Positions 25,305 through 34,225 of a stretch of 64,000 bases of DNA are shown piece after piece (position 1 is the first letter of the stretch; each line of letters opens with the position of its first letter). The position numbers were made by a program, and so were the translations under genes. The notes beneath the pieces were generated by a model. That model saw nothing but the letters and a program-made list of their open reading frames with translations, was not told where the DNA came from and did no database searches. Source of the DNA: Bacteroidales bacterium (GTDB taxonomy: Bacteria; Bacteroidota; Bacteroidia; Bacteroidales; UBA932). The stretch spans positions 1-64,000 of the forward strand of contig JAKSKN010000003.1 in assembly GCA_024401695.1 (NCBI GenBank). Direction: 5' to 3'.

Positions 25305-25775
25305 CTACCAGTTCTTGAACGGGTTCTTCGACAAGTGGGAATTATAATACCGGCGGTCGCCGGTGACTTCTTCGCCAAGCCATTCAGGCTTGGCGAATTT
25401 TTCGTCCTCCGAGCCAAGTTCTATCTCGGCAACGATGAGTCCGTCGTTTTCGCCGTGGAACTCATCAACCTCCCAGATATGGCAGCCATCGGTGTTTTTG
25501 ACAAGGTAGCGCGTCTTGTCGATGATGCCGGGCTCGGCGATATCCAGAAGCTGCAGGGCGTCTTCCACGGGAATTTCCTTTTCCCATTCAAAACGGGAGA
25601 GACCGGCTGCGTCGGACGGGCCTTTTATTGTCAGGAACGCAGTGTCACCCCAGGTGCGCACACGCACGGTCCTGCCCGTTGAGCACAGATAGCCCTGACG
25701 GATGCGTATTTTGTCGTATGCTTCAGGTTTGAAGTCGCCTTTGACCAGGAATTTCCGCTCTATCTCTATCATCAT
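25305..25775 (-). CDS. CYTH-domain protein (triphosphate tunnel metalloenzyme family)
   Basis: A 156-residue single CYTH domain. The signature ExExK is MIEIERKFLV at the N-terminus; other tunnel-lining residues appear in KIRIRQGYL, TVRVRTWGD, FLTIKG, RFEWEKEIP, KTRYLV and WEVDEFHGENDGLIVAEIEL. Family members act on tripolyphosphate, ATP or cAMP-related substrates; in most bacteria the single-domain form is an inorganic triphosphatase. Its start overlaps the stop of the AraC-type gene (ATGA), so the two are cotranscribed and translationally coupled. Confidence 0.88.
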   Translation of the reverse strand: MMIEIERKFLVKGDFKPEAYDKIRIRQGYLCSTGRTVRVRTWGDTAFLTIKGPSDAAGLSRFEWEKEIPVEDALQLLDIAEPGIIDKTRYLVKNTDGCHIWEVDEFHGENDGLIVAEIELGSEDEKFAKPEWLGEEVTGDRRYYNSHLSKNPFKNW

Positions 25776-26917
25776 TTAAGATTCTTGTTCATCCATTCGG
25801 TCGGGGAATAACCTGTGAACAGTTCGAAATTCCTGTAAAAAGATGATGATGATGCATAGCCGCTCTCCGTGGCAATCTGTTTCAGGACAATATTCTCTCT
25901 CGGCATAATCTGCATAAGTTCCAGAGAATGACGGATGCGCTGGCTGTTGACATAGTCGGAGAAGGAAACACCGTAGGTCTCGACAATTGCTTTCTGAACA
26001 TAGGTACGGTTGGTGCCCATTGTCTTTGCAAGAGATACAAGTGAGATATCCGGGTCAAGACATATGCCTTCATCGGTAAGCTGCTTCAACTTGACTTTCA
26101 GACTCTCGAACGTGGTCAGGGGACCGGTGTGCTGGCCATCCTCCTCCATAAGTTCCAGAAGGTCTTCGGCCGTGTAGCATATCCTGAATGCGTATATGAC
26201 TATCAGTAAAATCAACAGACATTCAAGACCTATCATCGTCCAGACAATCTTGTCGGGAACCTCCGCATTGATCGGAACGAAAGTCAGGAATACGGCGACA
26301 GGAAGCATCAGAAGGACACATATATTGATGATATGGCTGGCATATACCGACTTCCCTTCATTGGAGGCATAATAGTCATCGATAAGCCTCTTGTACTTGT
26401 TCAGCTTGTTCTCGGCCCAGGCAAGCGAAAGGGCGATTTCGAGAGGGAGGCCCACCCCGAAAATAGTGTATCCGACCAGCGTCATCACCTCATAAGCCTT
26501 GGTGGCCCCGGCAGAATACCCGGCTCCGTGGGTGATATTCATCACATACGCCAGATTGTCCTCCGGCGTCATGAATATCTCGATGACATACACCGTAATG
26601 GCATATACCATTGGAACGATGAACAGATGCCAGGTCTTGTTGGTAATGCCCCTTGTGGAGGTCAGATTAATGACGAACATACAGAACAGGGGTGCGCAGA
26701 ACGGCGCCGTAGCCGTGTATATCAGGTCAAACCATATGCTGTTTGCGTTCGGTGCATCAAAATACATCGCGTACATAAATGCCGCGATGCTCATTGTAGC
26801 AAGAAGTATAGCCATTGAACGCTGAGCCTTGTTCCCCGTCCTTGATTTTATGAAGAGAACAATTGCCCCGATAAGTGCGAAGGCAGCCGGTATGGAATAC
26901 CCAAATACAAAGTTCAT
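25772..26917 (-). CDS. membrane-anchored AraC-family transcription regulator
   Basis: A 381-residue protein with about seven hydrophobic segments in residues 5-250 and an AraC/XylS double helix-turn-helix at about residues 285-378 (LAKTMGTNRTYVQKAIVETYGVSFSDYVNSQRI and QIATESGYASSSSFYRNFELFTGYSP). There is no cytosolic sugar-binding domain, so the signal is probably sensed in or at the inner membrane. Upstream of the cotranscribed CYTH gene, and divergent from the HI0933-type flavoprotein with 69 nt between them. An inverted repeat ATTACAA/TTGTAAT in that gap is a possible operator. Its target genes are unknown. Confidence 0.85.
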   Translation of the reverse strand: MNFVFGYSIPAAFALIGAIVLFIKSRTGNKAQRSMAILLATMSIAAFMYAMYFDAPNANSIWFDLIYTATAPFCAPLFCMFVINLTSTRGITNKTWHLFIVPMVYAITVYVIEIFMTPEDNLAYVMNITHGAGYSAGATKAYEVMTLVGYTIFGVGLPLEIALSLAWAENKLNKYKRLIDDYYASNEGKSVYASHIINICVLLMLPVAVFLTFVPINAEVPDKIVWTMIGLECLLILLIVIYAFRICYTAEDLLELMEEDGQHTGPLTTFESLKVKLKQLTDEGICLDPDISLVSLAKTMGTNRTYVQKAIVETYGVSFSDYVNSQRIRHSLELMQIMPRENIVLKQIATESGYASSSSFYRNFELFTGYSPTEWMNKNLK

Positions 26918-26935
26918 GATACAGAACCGTCAGTA

Positions 26936-26964
26936 ATTACAAAAATAGTAAAAATTCTTGTAAT
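26936..26964. promoter_or_regulatory. inverted repeat ATTACAA-N15-TTGTAAT between divergent genes
   Basis: A perfect 7-bp inverted repeat (26936-26942 and 26958-26964) covers the minus-strand promoter box of the AraC-type gene and ends 8 nt before the plus-strand box of the flavoprotein gene. Its place suggests an operator for the AraC-type protein or another dimeric regulator. Confidence 0.4.
26940..26947 (-). promoter_or_regulatory. promoter box for the AraC-type regulator
   Basis: TATTTTTG on the minus strand fits TAnnTTTG and ends 22 nt before the ATG at 26917. Confidence 0.5.
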
Positions 26965-26972
26965 CTCTTTTC

Positions 26973-26980
26973 TATATTTG
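26973..26980 (+). promoter_or_regulatory. promoter box for the HI0933-type flavoprotein
   Basis: TATATTTG fits TAnnTTTG and ends 6 nt before the ATG at 26987. Confidence 0.6.
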
Positions 26981-26986
26981 TGCAAT

Positions 26987-28162
26987 ATGCCGAAAACGAT
27001 TATCATCGGTGCCGGCGCCGCCGGTTGTTTCTGCGCCATCGAACTGAAGCGCAGACGGCCTGATATGGATGTCACCATCTATGAAGCCGGCGCAAAACCG
27101 TTGGCGAAAGTCGCTGTCACGGGAGGTGGCAGATGCAATCTGACTAACTCCTTTGCCGCCATTTCCCGCCTTGCGGAAGCCTATCCCCGCGGCGAACAGG
27201 TGATGAAACGGGCCCTGCGGGCGTTCAGCCAACAGGATACGATGGAATGGTTCGAGAGGGAGGGAGTGGCGCTGCTGACTCAGGACGACGAGTGTGTCTT
27301 CCCTGTCAGCCAGGATGCGATGCAGATCGTACGCACGCTGGAGCGCCTGATGCGCGAACTGGGCGTGAAGCTGGTCTGCAACAAGAAAATCACCAGCCTC
27401 TCGGAACTGGACGCCGACTGCATTGTAGTGACCGCGGGGGGTAACAGCAAGGCAGCCCTTCAGGCTATGCTTCCGCCGGATATCGGGATAACCGACACCG
27501 TCCCGTCTCTGTTCACCTTCAAAATCGCTGACGAGAGTCTCAGGTCCCTGATGGGGACCGTTGCGGAAAATGTCGCACTCAGCCTCGCAGGCACGGCATT
27601 CCGCTCTCACGGCACACTTCTGGTCACAGACTGGGGCGTCAGCGGACCGGCCACCTTGAAGCTCAGCTCCTACGCTGCAAGGTATCTTGCCGACAACGCT
27701 TATCGCGCCACGATGCTGGTGAACTGGCTGGACCGTCCGGAGTCCGAAGCGCGGCAGCTGCTGGACGACTGCATTTCCGGCAACGGGAAGAAATTCGTGG
27801 CAAACGCGCACCCGGAAGGGATAACGGAACGGCTCTGGCAACACCTGCAGCAACGGGCAGGCTTGAGGGGCGACCTGCGCTGGCAGGAACTCGGGAGCAA
27901 GGGTTTCAACAAACTCGTGAGCACGCTCACAGCAGACAGCTACCAGATAACGGGACGTGCGCGCTTCAAGGAAGAATTCGTGACCTGCGGCGGTGTCGAT
28001 CTGGCCGGCATTGACCTCAACACCCTGGAAAGCAAGACGCATCCGGGACTGTTCTTCGCCGGAGAAGTTCTGGACATTGATGCAGTCACGGGAGGATTCA
28101 ACCTTCAGGCCGCCTGGTCAACCGGTTACGTCGTCGCCTGTACAATCGCATCTGAAAAATAG
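26987..28162 (+). CDS. HI0933/BaiN-type FAD-dependent oxidoreductase
   Basis: A 391-residue flavoprotein. The dinucleotide-binding motif is TIIIGAGAAGCFCAIELKRR at the N-terminus, followed by the family block KPLAKVAVTGGGRCNLTNS near residues 37-55. The C-terminal FAD-contacting part contains VTCGGVDLAGIDLNTLESK, GLFFAGEVLDIDAVTGGFNLQAAWSTG. Members are cytosolic FAD-binding enzymes of mostly unproven substrate, including BaiN-type bile-acid reductases. The ATG at 26987 is preferred over one nine bases earlier because the promoter box ends at 26980. The next gene starts 12 nt after its stop but has its own promoter box. Confidence 0.92.
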   Translation: MPKTIIIGAGAAGCFCAIELKRRRPDMDVTIYEAGAKPLAKVAVTGGGRCNLTNSFAAISRLAEAYPRGEQVMKRALRAFSQQDTMEWFEREGVALLTQDDECVFPVSQDAMQIVRTLERLMRELGVKLVCNKKITSLSELDADCIVVTAGGNSKAALQAMLPPDIGITDTVPSLFTFKIADESLRSLMGTVAENVALSLAGTAFRSHGTLLVTDWGVSGPATLKLSSYAARYLADNAYRATMLVNWLDRPESEARQLLDDCISGNGKKFVANAHPEGITERLWQHLQQRAGLRGDLRWQELGSKGFNKLVSTLTADSYQITGRARFKEEFVTCGGVDLAGIDLNTLESKTHPGLFFAGEVLDIDAVTGGFNLQAAWSTGYVVACTIASEK

Positions 28163-28170
28163 TATATTTG
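28163..28170 (+). promoter_or_regulatory. promoter box for the SDR gene
   Basis: TATATTTG begins directly after the upstream TAG stop and ends 4 nt before the ATG at 28175. Confidence 0.6.
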
Positions 28171-28174
28171 CAAT

Positions 28175-28969
28175 ATGATCATCTTCATCACTGGCATCAC
28201 TTCCGGCTTTGGCAAGGCTATGGCTGAAAGACTTTCTGCTGACGGGCATACCGTTTACGGCACCCACAGGAGCGCCAGAGACTTCATCCCCGGAGTAACA
28301 TACATCAAGGCCGACGCAACTTCCGACGAGGATGTGGAGGCCGCAGTCAAGCAGGTTGTCGATGCGGAAGGACGCATCGACGTGTTCATCAACAACGCAG
28401 GTATGGGCATCGGCGGTCCGCTCGAGTTCACAAGCATTGCCCAGGCGCAGAGGCAGATGGACGTGAACTTCATGGGTATGGTCCGGTTCCTGCACCACGT
28501 AGTTCCTGTAATGAGGAAACAGGGCTTCGGAACGATAATCTGCTTCAGCTCCATCGCCGGAAAGCTTGGGCTGCCGTTCCAGGGCTTCTATTCTGCTTCC
28601 AAGTTCGCGATCGAGGGTTACTGTGACGCGTTGAGGCTCGAAGTCAGGCAATTCGGCATCAAGGTGGTCGTAATCGAGCCCGGCGATTTCGCCACCGGTT
28701 TCACAGGCTCGCGCAAAAAGGTTGAAAGCGAAGAGGCATACGAAGCATACCCATCCTACAAGGCTTCCATCGAAGGTATGGAAAACGATGAAAGGACAGG
28801 GTTGAAACCCGAATATCTTGCGGGTGAGATTTCCAGGATCGTGATGAAGAAGAACCCGAAGTGCAGTTACACCATCGCGACTTTCGTTCAGAAAATGTCC
28901 ATTCCGCTGAGCGTGATTCTCCCGAAGAAGCTCTGGAACAGGATTTTCGCAAGCTGGTACGGGCTCTAG
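28175..28969 (+). CDS. short-chain dehydrogenase/reductase
   Basis: A 264-residue classical-type SDR. The NAD(P)-binding motif is TGITSGFGKAMA at residues 6-17, NNAGMGIGG is near residue 74, the catalytic serine lies in CFSSIAGKLG, the YxxxK pair is YSASK, and the PG segment is IEPGDFATGF. Basic residues after the second strand (GTHRSAR) suggest NADPH preference. The substrate is unknown. Its stop overlaps the convergent LytTR gene by 4 nt. Confidence 0.92.
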   Translation: MIIFITGITSGFGKAMAERLSADGHTVYGTHRSARDFIPGVTYIKADATSDEDVEAAVKQVVDAEGRIDVFINNAGMGIGGPLEFTSIAQAQRQMDVNFMGMVRFLHHVVPVMRKQGFGTIICFSSIAGKLGLPFQGFYSASKFAIEGYCDALRLEVRQFGIKVVVIEPGDFATGFTGSRKKVESEEAYEAYPSYKASIEGMENDERTGLKPEYLAGEISRIVMKKNPKCSYTIATFVQKMSIPLSVILPKKLWNRIFASWYGL

Positions 28970-29667
28970 CGGGCAAGCCAGGCAAGAAAAGCGTCAACCC
29001 TCGAACGGGCGACAACCATATTGAGGCCGAGCGCCGGGTGGACCTCCACCACGTAGCGTCCGGCCTTTTTCTTTGCGCTGTCGATTGCGGACAGCGCCAC
29101 GATGCTTCCTCTGTTGATGCGGAAGAATGCTGCGGGGTCCAGGTCACGCTCAATCGATTCTATCGTGGAGTCGATAAGATATTTGTTGCCGTCGTCGGCA
29201 ACGAGATAATTGCTCTTGTTTTCAGAGAAGAAATAGGCTATCTGCTCCGTCTTGACAGGCACGATGCGGTCGTTGAGGTGTACAATCCATCTCTGCCTGA
29301 AATTCTGCCGCTCCTTGCGCCCCTTGCTGAGGAGATTCATCACGAATTCGAAAGAGAAGCCCAGCACCAGGGTGGTGACAAAGGTGGAAGTGGCATAGAC
29401 CCACACCGTCTCGCCCATCAGCGGGGTCAGCAGTTTCGGGAGGGAATTGCCGGTCAGATATGCCATCACGTTGACGATGATGACAGCCGATATCATGGAG
29501 AAAATCTTCATTTCGCGCCAATAGCACAGAATGAAGATCATTGCGATGGTAAGCAATGTCAGAACGTGCTCATCTGCAACCTTTAACGCTCTGCAGGAGA
29601 TGCAGCAGAAGAAATGGAGGGCCGCAAAGACCAGAATGAGCCAGACGTGAATATTCTTTACTTTCAT
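28966..29667 (-). CDS. membrane-anchored LytTR-domain transcription regulator
   Basis: A 233-residue regulator. Four hydrophobic segments (about residues 6-25, 35-51, 54-72 and 88-112) precede a LytTR DNA-binding domain from about residue 130 (IVHLNDRIVPVKTEQIAYFFSENKSNYL, then FFRINRGSIVALSAIDS). No receiver domain, so it is probably a membrane sensor that binds DNA itself. The ATG at 29667 is chosen: the frame continues upstream to a TTG at 29745, but a promoter box (29692-29699) lies inside that extension and the ATG gives a clean membrane-protein N-terminus. It is divergent from the alpha-glucan utilisation locus and is the nearest regulator to it. Confidence 0.82.
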   Translation of the reverse strand: MKVKNIHVWLILVFAALHFFCCISCRALKVADEHVLTLLTIAMIFILCYWREMKIFSMISAVIIVNVMAYLTGNSLPKLLTPLMGETVWVYATSTFVTTLVLGFSFEFVMNLLSKGRKERQNFRQRWIVHLNDRIVPVKTEQIAYFFSENKSNYLVADDGNKYLIDSTIESIERDLDPAAFFRINRGSIVALSAIDSAKKKAGRYVVEVHPALGLNMVVARSRVDAFLAWLAR

Positions 29668-29691
29668 CAAAAATAGCAGTCGATAACGGTA

Positions 29692-29699
29692 CAAAGTTA
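29692..29699 (-). promoter_or_regulatory. promoter box for the LytTR regulator
   Basis: TAACTTTG on the minus strand fits TAnnTTTG and ends 24 nt before the ATG at 29667. The 21-bp repeat array lies immediately upstream. Confidence 0.55.
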
Positions 29700-29700
29700 G

Positions 29701-29751
29701 CAATTCGTCGCTAAATTCTTCAATTTCGTCATAAAATTCAAGCAATTTGTC
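29701..29751. promoter_or_regulatory. three 21-bp-spaced direct repeats, candidate LytTR operator
   Basis: On the plus strand CAATTCGTC, CAATTTCGTC and CAATTTGTC end at 29709, 29730 and 29751, so the shared GTC recurs at exactly 21 bp (two helical turns); AAATTC also recurs between them. LytTR-domain proteins typically bind two roughly 9-bp direct repeats separated by about 12 bp, i.e. the same 21-bp period. The array sits between the LytTR gene promoter and the start of the alpha-glucan locus. Confidence 0.5.
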
Positions 29752-29818
29752 ACGCGCATATAAATGATATCGTTGATTTGCCTATCTTGCGGCTGTTTCG
29801 AAACACTAGACATTAACC

Positions 29819-31159
29819 ATGGCCAACAACCACAGACTATCTTTTTGGCAGCTCTTCAACCTGAACTTCGGATTCTTCGGAGTGCAGATTGCATACGCCC
29901 TGCAAAGTGCAAACATCAGCCGCATATTCGCAACTCTCGGTGCCGACCCGCATCAGTTGAGTTTCTTCTGGATACTTCCTCCTCTCATGGGAATGATTGT
30001 ACAGCCGCTCATCGGCAAATGGTCCGACAAGACCTGGTGCCGCATGGGCCGCAGAAAGCCCTATCTGCTTGTCGGCGCCATAGTGGCGGTCGCCGTAATG
30101 ATGCTCCTGCCAAACGCCGGCAGCTTCAATCTTGGAAAGGCATACCTTTTCCTCGGTCTCAATGCCGCAATGTGGTTCGGTCTCTTCTCGCTCATCTTCC
30201 TCGACACTTCCATCAACGTGGCAATGCAGCCGTTCAAGATGATGGTCGGCGATATGGTGTGCGAGGAACAGAAGGCGAAGGCATACTCTATCCAGAGCTT
30301 CCTGTGCAATGCAGGCAGCCTCGTCGGATACCTGTTTCCTATATTCTTCACCTGGATCGGCCTGGCCAACACGGCGCCTGAGGGCGTGATTCCGGATTCC
30401 GTGATCTGGAGCTTCTACTGCGGCGCGGCCATCCTTATATTGTGTGTTCTCTTTACATTCTTCAAGGTAAAGGAGATGCCGCCGAAGGAGTATGCCGAAT
30501 TTCACGGGCTCGATGCCTCGGGAACGGCCAAAGAAGATAATCCCGGATTCATCAGGCTCCTCAAGCGCGCCCCGAAGACATTCTGGACGGTCAGCCTCGT
30601 GCAGTTCTTCTGCTGGGCCGCGTTCCTTTTCCTGTGGACATACACCAACGGAGCCATCGCCGAAACCTGCTGGGGAACCACTGATGCCGCCTCGTCAGGC
30701 TACCAGGCCGCAGGCAACTGGGTCGGCGTCCTCTTTGCCGTCGAGGCCATAGGCGCGATGCTGTGGGCCTTTGCCATTCCGCGCTTCAAGACCCTCCGCC
30801 GGGCATACACTGCCAGCCTTATGATAGGAGCCGCGGGGTTCCTGTCAGTGTTCTTCCTGCACAACCAGTATCTCCTGATTGTCAGCTTCCTTCTTATAGG
30901 TGTCGTCTGGGGGGCGATGCTTGCCATTCCGTTCACTTTCGTGACCAACGCCCTTTCCGACCATATCGGGACCTATCTCGGACTGTTCAACTGCGCAATC
31001 TGCCTTCCGCAGATCATTGCCGCCGCTTTTGGAGGACTCATCCTCAACCTGGTTGGCGGAACGCAGGTGAATATGTTCATCGTCGCGGCGGTTCTGCTTG
31101 TCTGCGGCGCATTTGCGACCATTTTCGTGAAAGAACACGAACAATCCATAAATAATTAA
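29819..31159 (+). CDS. inner-membrane sugar transporter (MFS, SLC45/maltose type)
   Basis: A 446-residue polytopic protein with about 12 membrane segments. The N-terminal FWQLFNLNFGFFGVQIAYALQ and the loop between segments 2 and 3 (PLIGKWSDKTWCRMGRRKPYLL) are typical of the SLC45-like/GPH-type transporters found in Bacteroidetes starch loci, where they import maltose or glucose from the periplasm. It is the first gene of the alpha-glucan locus, 22 nt before susC-like, in the place expected for uptake of the products of the periplasmic glucosidases. Confidence 0.88.
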   Translation: MANNHRLSFWQLFNLNFGFFGVQIAYALQSANISRIFATLGADPHQLSFFWILPPLMGMIVQPLIGKWSDKTWCRMGRRKPYLLVGAIVAVAVMMLLPNAGSFNLGKAYLFLGLNAAMWFGLFSLIFLDTSINVAMQPFKMMVGDMVCEEQKAKAYSIQSFLCNAGSLVGYLFPIFFTWIGLANTAPEGVIPDSVIWSFYCGAAILILCVLFTFFKVKEMPPKEYAEFHGLDASGTAKEDNPGFIRLLKRAPKTFWTVSLVQFFCWAAFLFLWTYTNGAIAETCWGTTDAASSGYQAAGNWVGVLFAVEAIGAMLWAFAIPRFKTLRRAYTASLMIGAAGFLSVFFLHNQYLLIVSFLLIGVVWGAMLAIPFTFVTNALSDHIGTYLGLFNCAICLPQIIAAAFGGLILNLVGGTQVNMFIVAAVLLVCGAFATIFVKEHEQSINN

Positions 31160-31181
31160 CTATTTCTTAACCACAATTCTA

Positions 31182-34100
31182 ATGAAAAGAATCCTAACCA
31201 TTCTTGCGGGCATCGTTCTCTCAGCAGCGATGTCTGTAAACGTATCCGCCCAGGGCAGATACGAGGTAAAGGGTACGGTGGCCGACCAGTCGGGACCTGT
31301 CATTGGAGCCACTGTTGCTGAACAGGGCACGACCAATGGCACCGTTACCGGACTCGACGGCGACTATTCACTCCAGGTTTCCTCTGCAGATGCCATCATC
31401 GAAGTCAGCTGCATTGGATATGCCACCGTCACTTACAAGGCATCAGAGATGCCATCCAACATCGTTCTCGCAGAGGATGCAGAATTCCTCGACGAGGTCG
31501 TTGTAATCGGTTATGGTACTGTCAAGAAAAGCGACCTTACAGGCAGCGTGTCTTCCGTCAAGGCAGACCAGTTGAACAAGGGTATCGCCACATCACCAAC
31601 CGACCTGCTTCAGGGCAAGTCAGCCGGTGTCGTCATAACCTCGGGTGATGGCGCTCCGGGCTCAGCCTCCACAATCAGAATCCGCGGCGGCTCTTCACTC
31701 AACGCCTCCAACGACCCTCTCATCATCATCGACGGTCTCCCGGTTTCAAATGACGGCATCAGCGGAACAAGCAACGCCCTCGCCTCCATCAACCCGAGCG
31801 ATATCGAGAATTTCACCGTCCTCAAGGACGCTTCCGCTACCGCAATCTACGGTTCCCGCGCATCCAACGGTGTCATTATGATCACCACCAAAAAGGGACA
31901 GAACAGCGGCAAGGTTCCTCACATCGACGCAGATTTCACGGCCTCCCTGAGTCAGAACGCCAAGTACGTTGACGTCCTGGATGCAGACGGTCTCCGCGAC
32001 CTCGTCGGCAAGATGTACGGACAGGGCAGCGACATCTATACCGGTCTCGGCTCAGCCAACACCAACTGGCAGAAGGAAATCTTCCAGCTTGCCCAGACCT
32101 ATGACGCAAACATCGCGATCTCCGGAAAGGGCGGCAATGACAAATGGAGCCTTCCTTACCGCGTGTCTGTCGGCTTCCTCGACAACAACGGAACCCTGAA
32201 GACCTCCAGGATGAGGCGCGAGACCATCGCATTCAACCTCAATCCTTCCTTCCTCGACAACCATCTCACCGTCAGCCTCAACGGCAAAGGCATGAATATG
32301 GACACCCGCTTCGCAAATACAGGAGCAATCACACAGGCCGTCCAGTATGACCCGACCCGTCCGGTTTATGACGCAAACGGTCTGAACGGCTACAGCTGGT
32401 GGAACTACGGCAAGGGTACCTTCACCGTTGACAACTGCAACACAATGGCAAACCAGAACCCTGTGGCTCTCATCAACGACAAGAAGGACATCAGCAATGC
32501 AAAGCGTTTCCTCGGCAACGTGCAGATCGACTATAAGATTCACGGACTGGAAGACCTTCGCCTCAACCTCAACCTCGGTCTGGACTACACACATTCCAAC
32601 GGAACAGTGGACGTGGCTCCTGACACCGAGCAGAGTATGCACTCAACCAACCAGCAGGCCAACAACCACGCTTCCGGTTATCATACGAATTACAACCAGA
32701 CCAAGATCGACCAGACTCTCGAACTCTACGCCGACTACAGCCACACCTGGGCCGAGAAGCACAACTTCGAGGCTATGGCAGGTTATAGCTGGCAGCACTT
32801 CTACAGCGAATCATTCAATGAGACCTACAAGGCCGACAGCACCCCTAAGACAGACGCAAGCTATTATCTCAGCAGCCCTGTCACGAACAAGGGCGAACTG
32901 TTCCTCGTCTCATTCTTCGGCCGTCTGAACTACAACTACGACAACCGCTATCTCCTCACGGCGACCTTCCGCGCTGACGGTACATCCCGCTTTGCAAACA
33001 ACAAATGGGGTCTGTTCCCTTCATTCGCATTCGGTTGGAACGTAAAGAATGAGGAATTCCTGAAGTATTCCAATTCTGTCTCAACCCTGAAGCTGCGTCT
33101 GTCATACGGTCAGACCGGCCAGCAGGATCTTGGCAGCGGTTACTATCCGACCCTCGCCACCTATGTCTATAACACCAACGCCTGTATGTATCCTTTCGGA
33201 GCCGGCTTCGTACAGCCGATTACGGCAAAGGGTTACAACGCCGACCTCAAGTGGGAGACCACCATCACATGGAACGCAGGTATCGACTACGGCTTCCTCG
33301 GCGACAGAATCTTCGGTAGCATCGACTTCTACAAGCGTTTCACCAAGGATCTCCTCAACTACACCCCGGTTGCTGCGGGCGCAAACCTCTCCAACTACCT
33401 GAACGCCAACATCGGTGACCTTGAGAACACCGGTGTCGAGTTCGAAATCAATGCCATTCCTGTCCAGACCCGCGACTGGTCCTGGACCATCGGCTTCAAC
33501 GCCGCCTGGAACAAGACCCTCATCACCCGCCTCACCAACGAGGATGAAAGCGCAAATTACCACGGAGTTGATACCGGCGGCATCAGCGGCGGTACCGGAA
33601 ACACCGTCCAGGTACACCAGACCGGCCAGGCACCTAACTCGTTCTTCGTTTACCAGCAGGTCTATGACACCGCAGGCAATCCTATCGAAGGTGTCTATGT
33701 AGACCGCAACGCTGACGGTGTCATCAACACCAACGACAAATACTGCTTCCACAAGGCTGCTCCGGACTGGACCTTCGGCTTCAACACCAAGGTTTCATAC
33801 AAGGCCCTCACCCTTGCGATGAACGCGCACGCCAACGTAGGCAATTATGTCTATAACAATGTGATGAGCAACGGTGACCTCCTTACGGACCTCAGCACCA
33901 ACAGCTTCATCAACAACCGTTACACAACCGCAGAAAAGCACAACTTCCAGAACTTCGCGCAGTACTGGTCAGACATGTATGTCACCGACGCTTCTTTCCT
34001 GAAGATCGACAACATCACTCTCAGCTACTGCTTCAAGCTCGCTGAAGTTGCCGGACGCGATATGAATCTCAACGTATTCGGAACGGTACAGAATGTCGCC

Positions 34101-34208
34101 ACCATCACGGGATACAAGGGTATCGACCCTGAAATCTTCTCCGGCATCGACAACAATATGTATCCTAGACCACGCACCTATATCCTCGGTGTGAAGTTCA
34201 ATTTCTAA
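31182..34208 (+). CDS. SusC/RagA-type TonB-dependent outer-membrane transporter
   Basis: A 1008-residue SusC-family transporter. A signal peptide ends at NVSAQ; a carboxypeptidase-regulatory-like domain follows (EVKGTVADQSGPVIGATVAEQGTTNG-type sequence); the TonB-box region is EVVVIGYGTVKKSDLTGSV; the plug contains DLLQGKSAGVVITSGDGAPGS and PLIIIDGLPVS, AIYGSRASNGVIMITTKKG; the rest is a 22-strand barrel ending in the aromatic strand YILGVKFNF. It imports oligosaccharides captured by its SusD lid at the cost of proton-motive force via TonB. Here the substrate is inferred to be maltooligosaccharides from the neighbouring enzymes. Confidence 0.97.
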   Translation: MKRILTILAGIVLSAAMSVNVSAQGRYEVKGTVADQSGPVIGATVAEQGTTNGTVTGLDGDYSLQVSSADAIIEVSCIGYATVTYKASEMPSNIVLAEDAEFLDEVVVIGYGTVKKSDLTGSVSSVKADQLNKGIATSPTDLLQGKSAGVVITSGDGAPGSASTIRIRGGSSLNASNDPLIIIDGLPVSNDGISGTSNALASINPSDIENFTVLKDASATAIYGSRASNGVIMITTKKGQNSGKVPHIDADFTASLSQNAKYVDVLDADGLRDLVGKMYGQGSDIYTGLGSANTNWQKEIFQLAQTYDANIAISGKGGNDKWSLPYRVSVGFLDNNGTLKTSRMRRETIAFNLNPSFLDNHLTVSLNGKGMNMDTRFANTGAITQAVQYDPTRPVYDANGLNGYSWWNYGKGTFTVDNCNTMANQNPVALINDKKDISNAKRFLGNVQIDYKIHGLEDLRLNLNLGLDYTHSNGTVDVAPDTEQSMHSTNQQANNHASGYHTNYNQTKIDQTLELYADYSHTWAEKHNFEAMAGYSWQHFYSESFNETYKADSTPKTDASYYLSSPVTNKGELFLVSFFGRLNYNYDNRYLLTATFRADGTSRFANNKWGLFPSFAFGWNVKNEEFLKYSNSVSTLKLRLSYGQTGQQDLGSGYYPTLATYVYNTNACMYPFGAGFVQPITAKGYNADLKWETTITWNAGIDYGFLGDRIFGSIDFYKRFTKDLLNYTPVAAGANLSNYLNANIGDLENTGVEFEINAIPVQTRDWSWTIGFNAAWNKTLITRLTNEDESANYHGVDTGGISGGTGNTVQVHQTGQAPNSFFVYQQVYDTAGNPIEGVYVDRNADGVINTNDKYCFHKAAPDWTFGFNTKVSYKALTLAMNAHANVGNYVYNNVMSNGDLLTDLSTNSFINNRYTTAEKHNFQNFAQYWSDMYVTDASFLKIDNITLSYCFKLAEVAGRDMNLNVFGTVQNVATITGYKGIDPEIFSGIDNNMYPRPRTYILGVKFNF

Positions 34209-34225
34209 TTTAACACTATAGAGAT

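Noticed and set aside
29668-29745. N-terminal extension of the LytTR protein from a TTG start
   Set aside because: It would contain the gene's own promoter box and the 21-bp repeats, and the ATG at 29667 gives a normal membrane-protein start. It remains the main alternative reading of the repeats.
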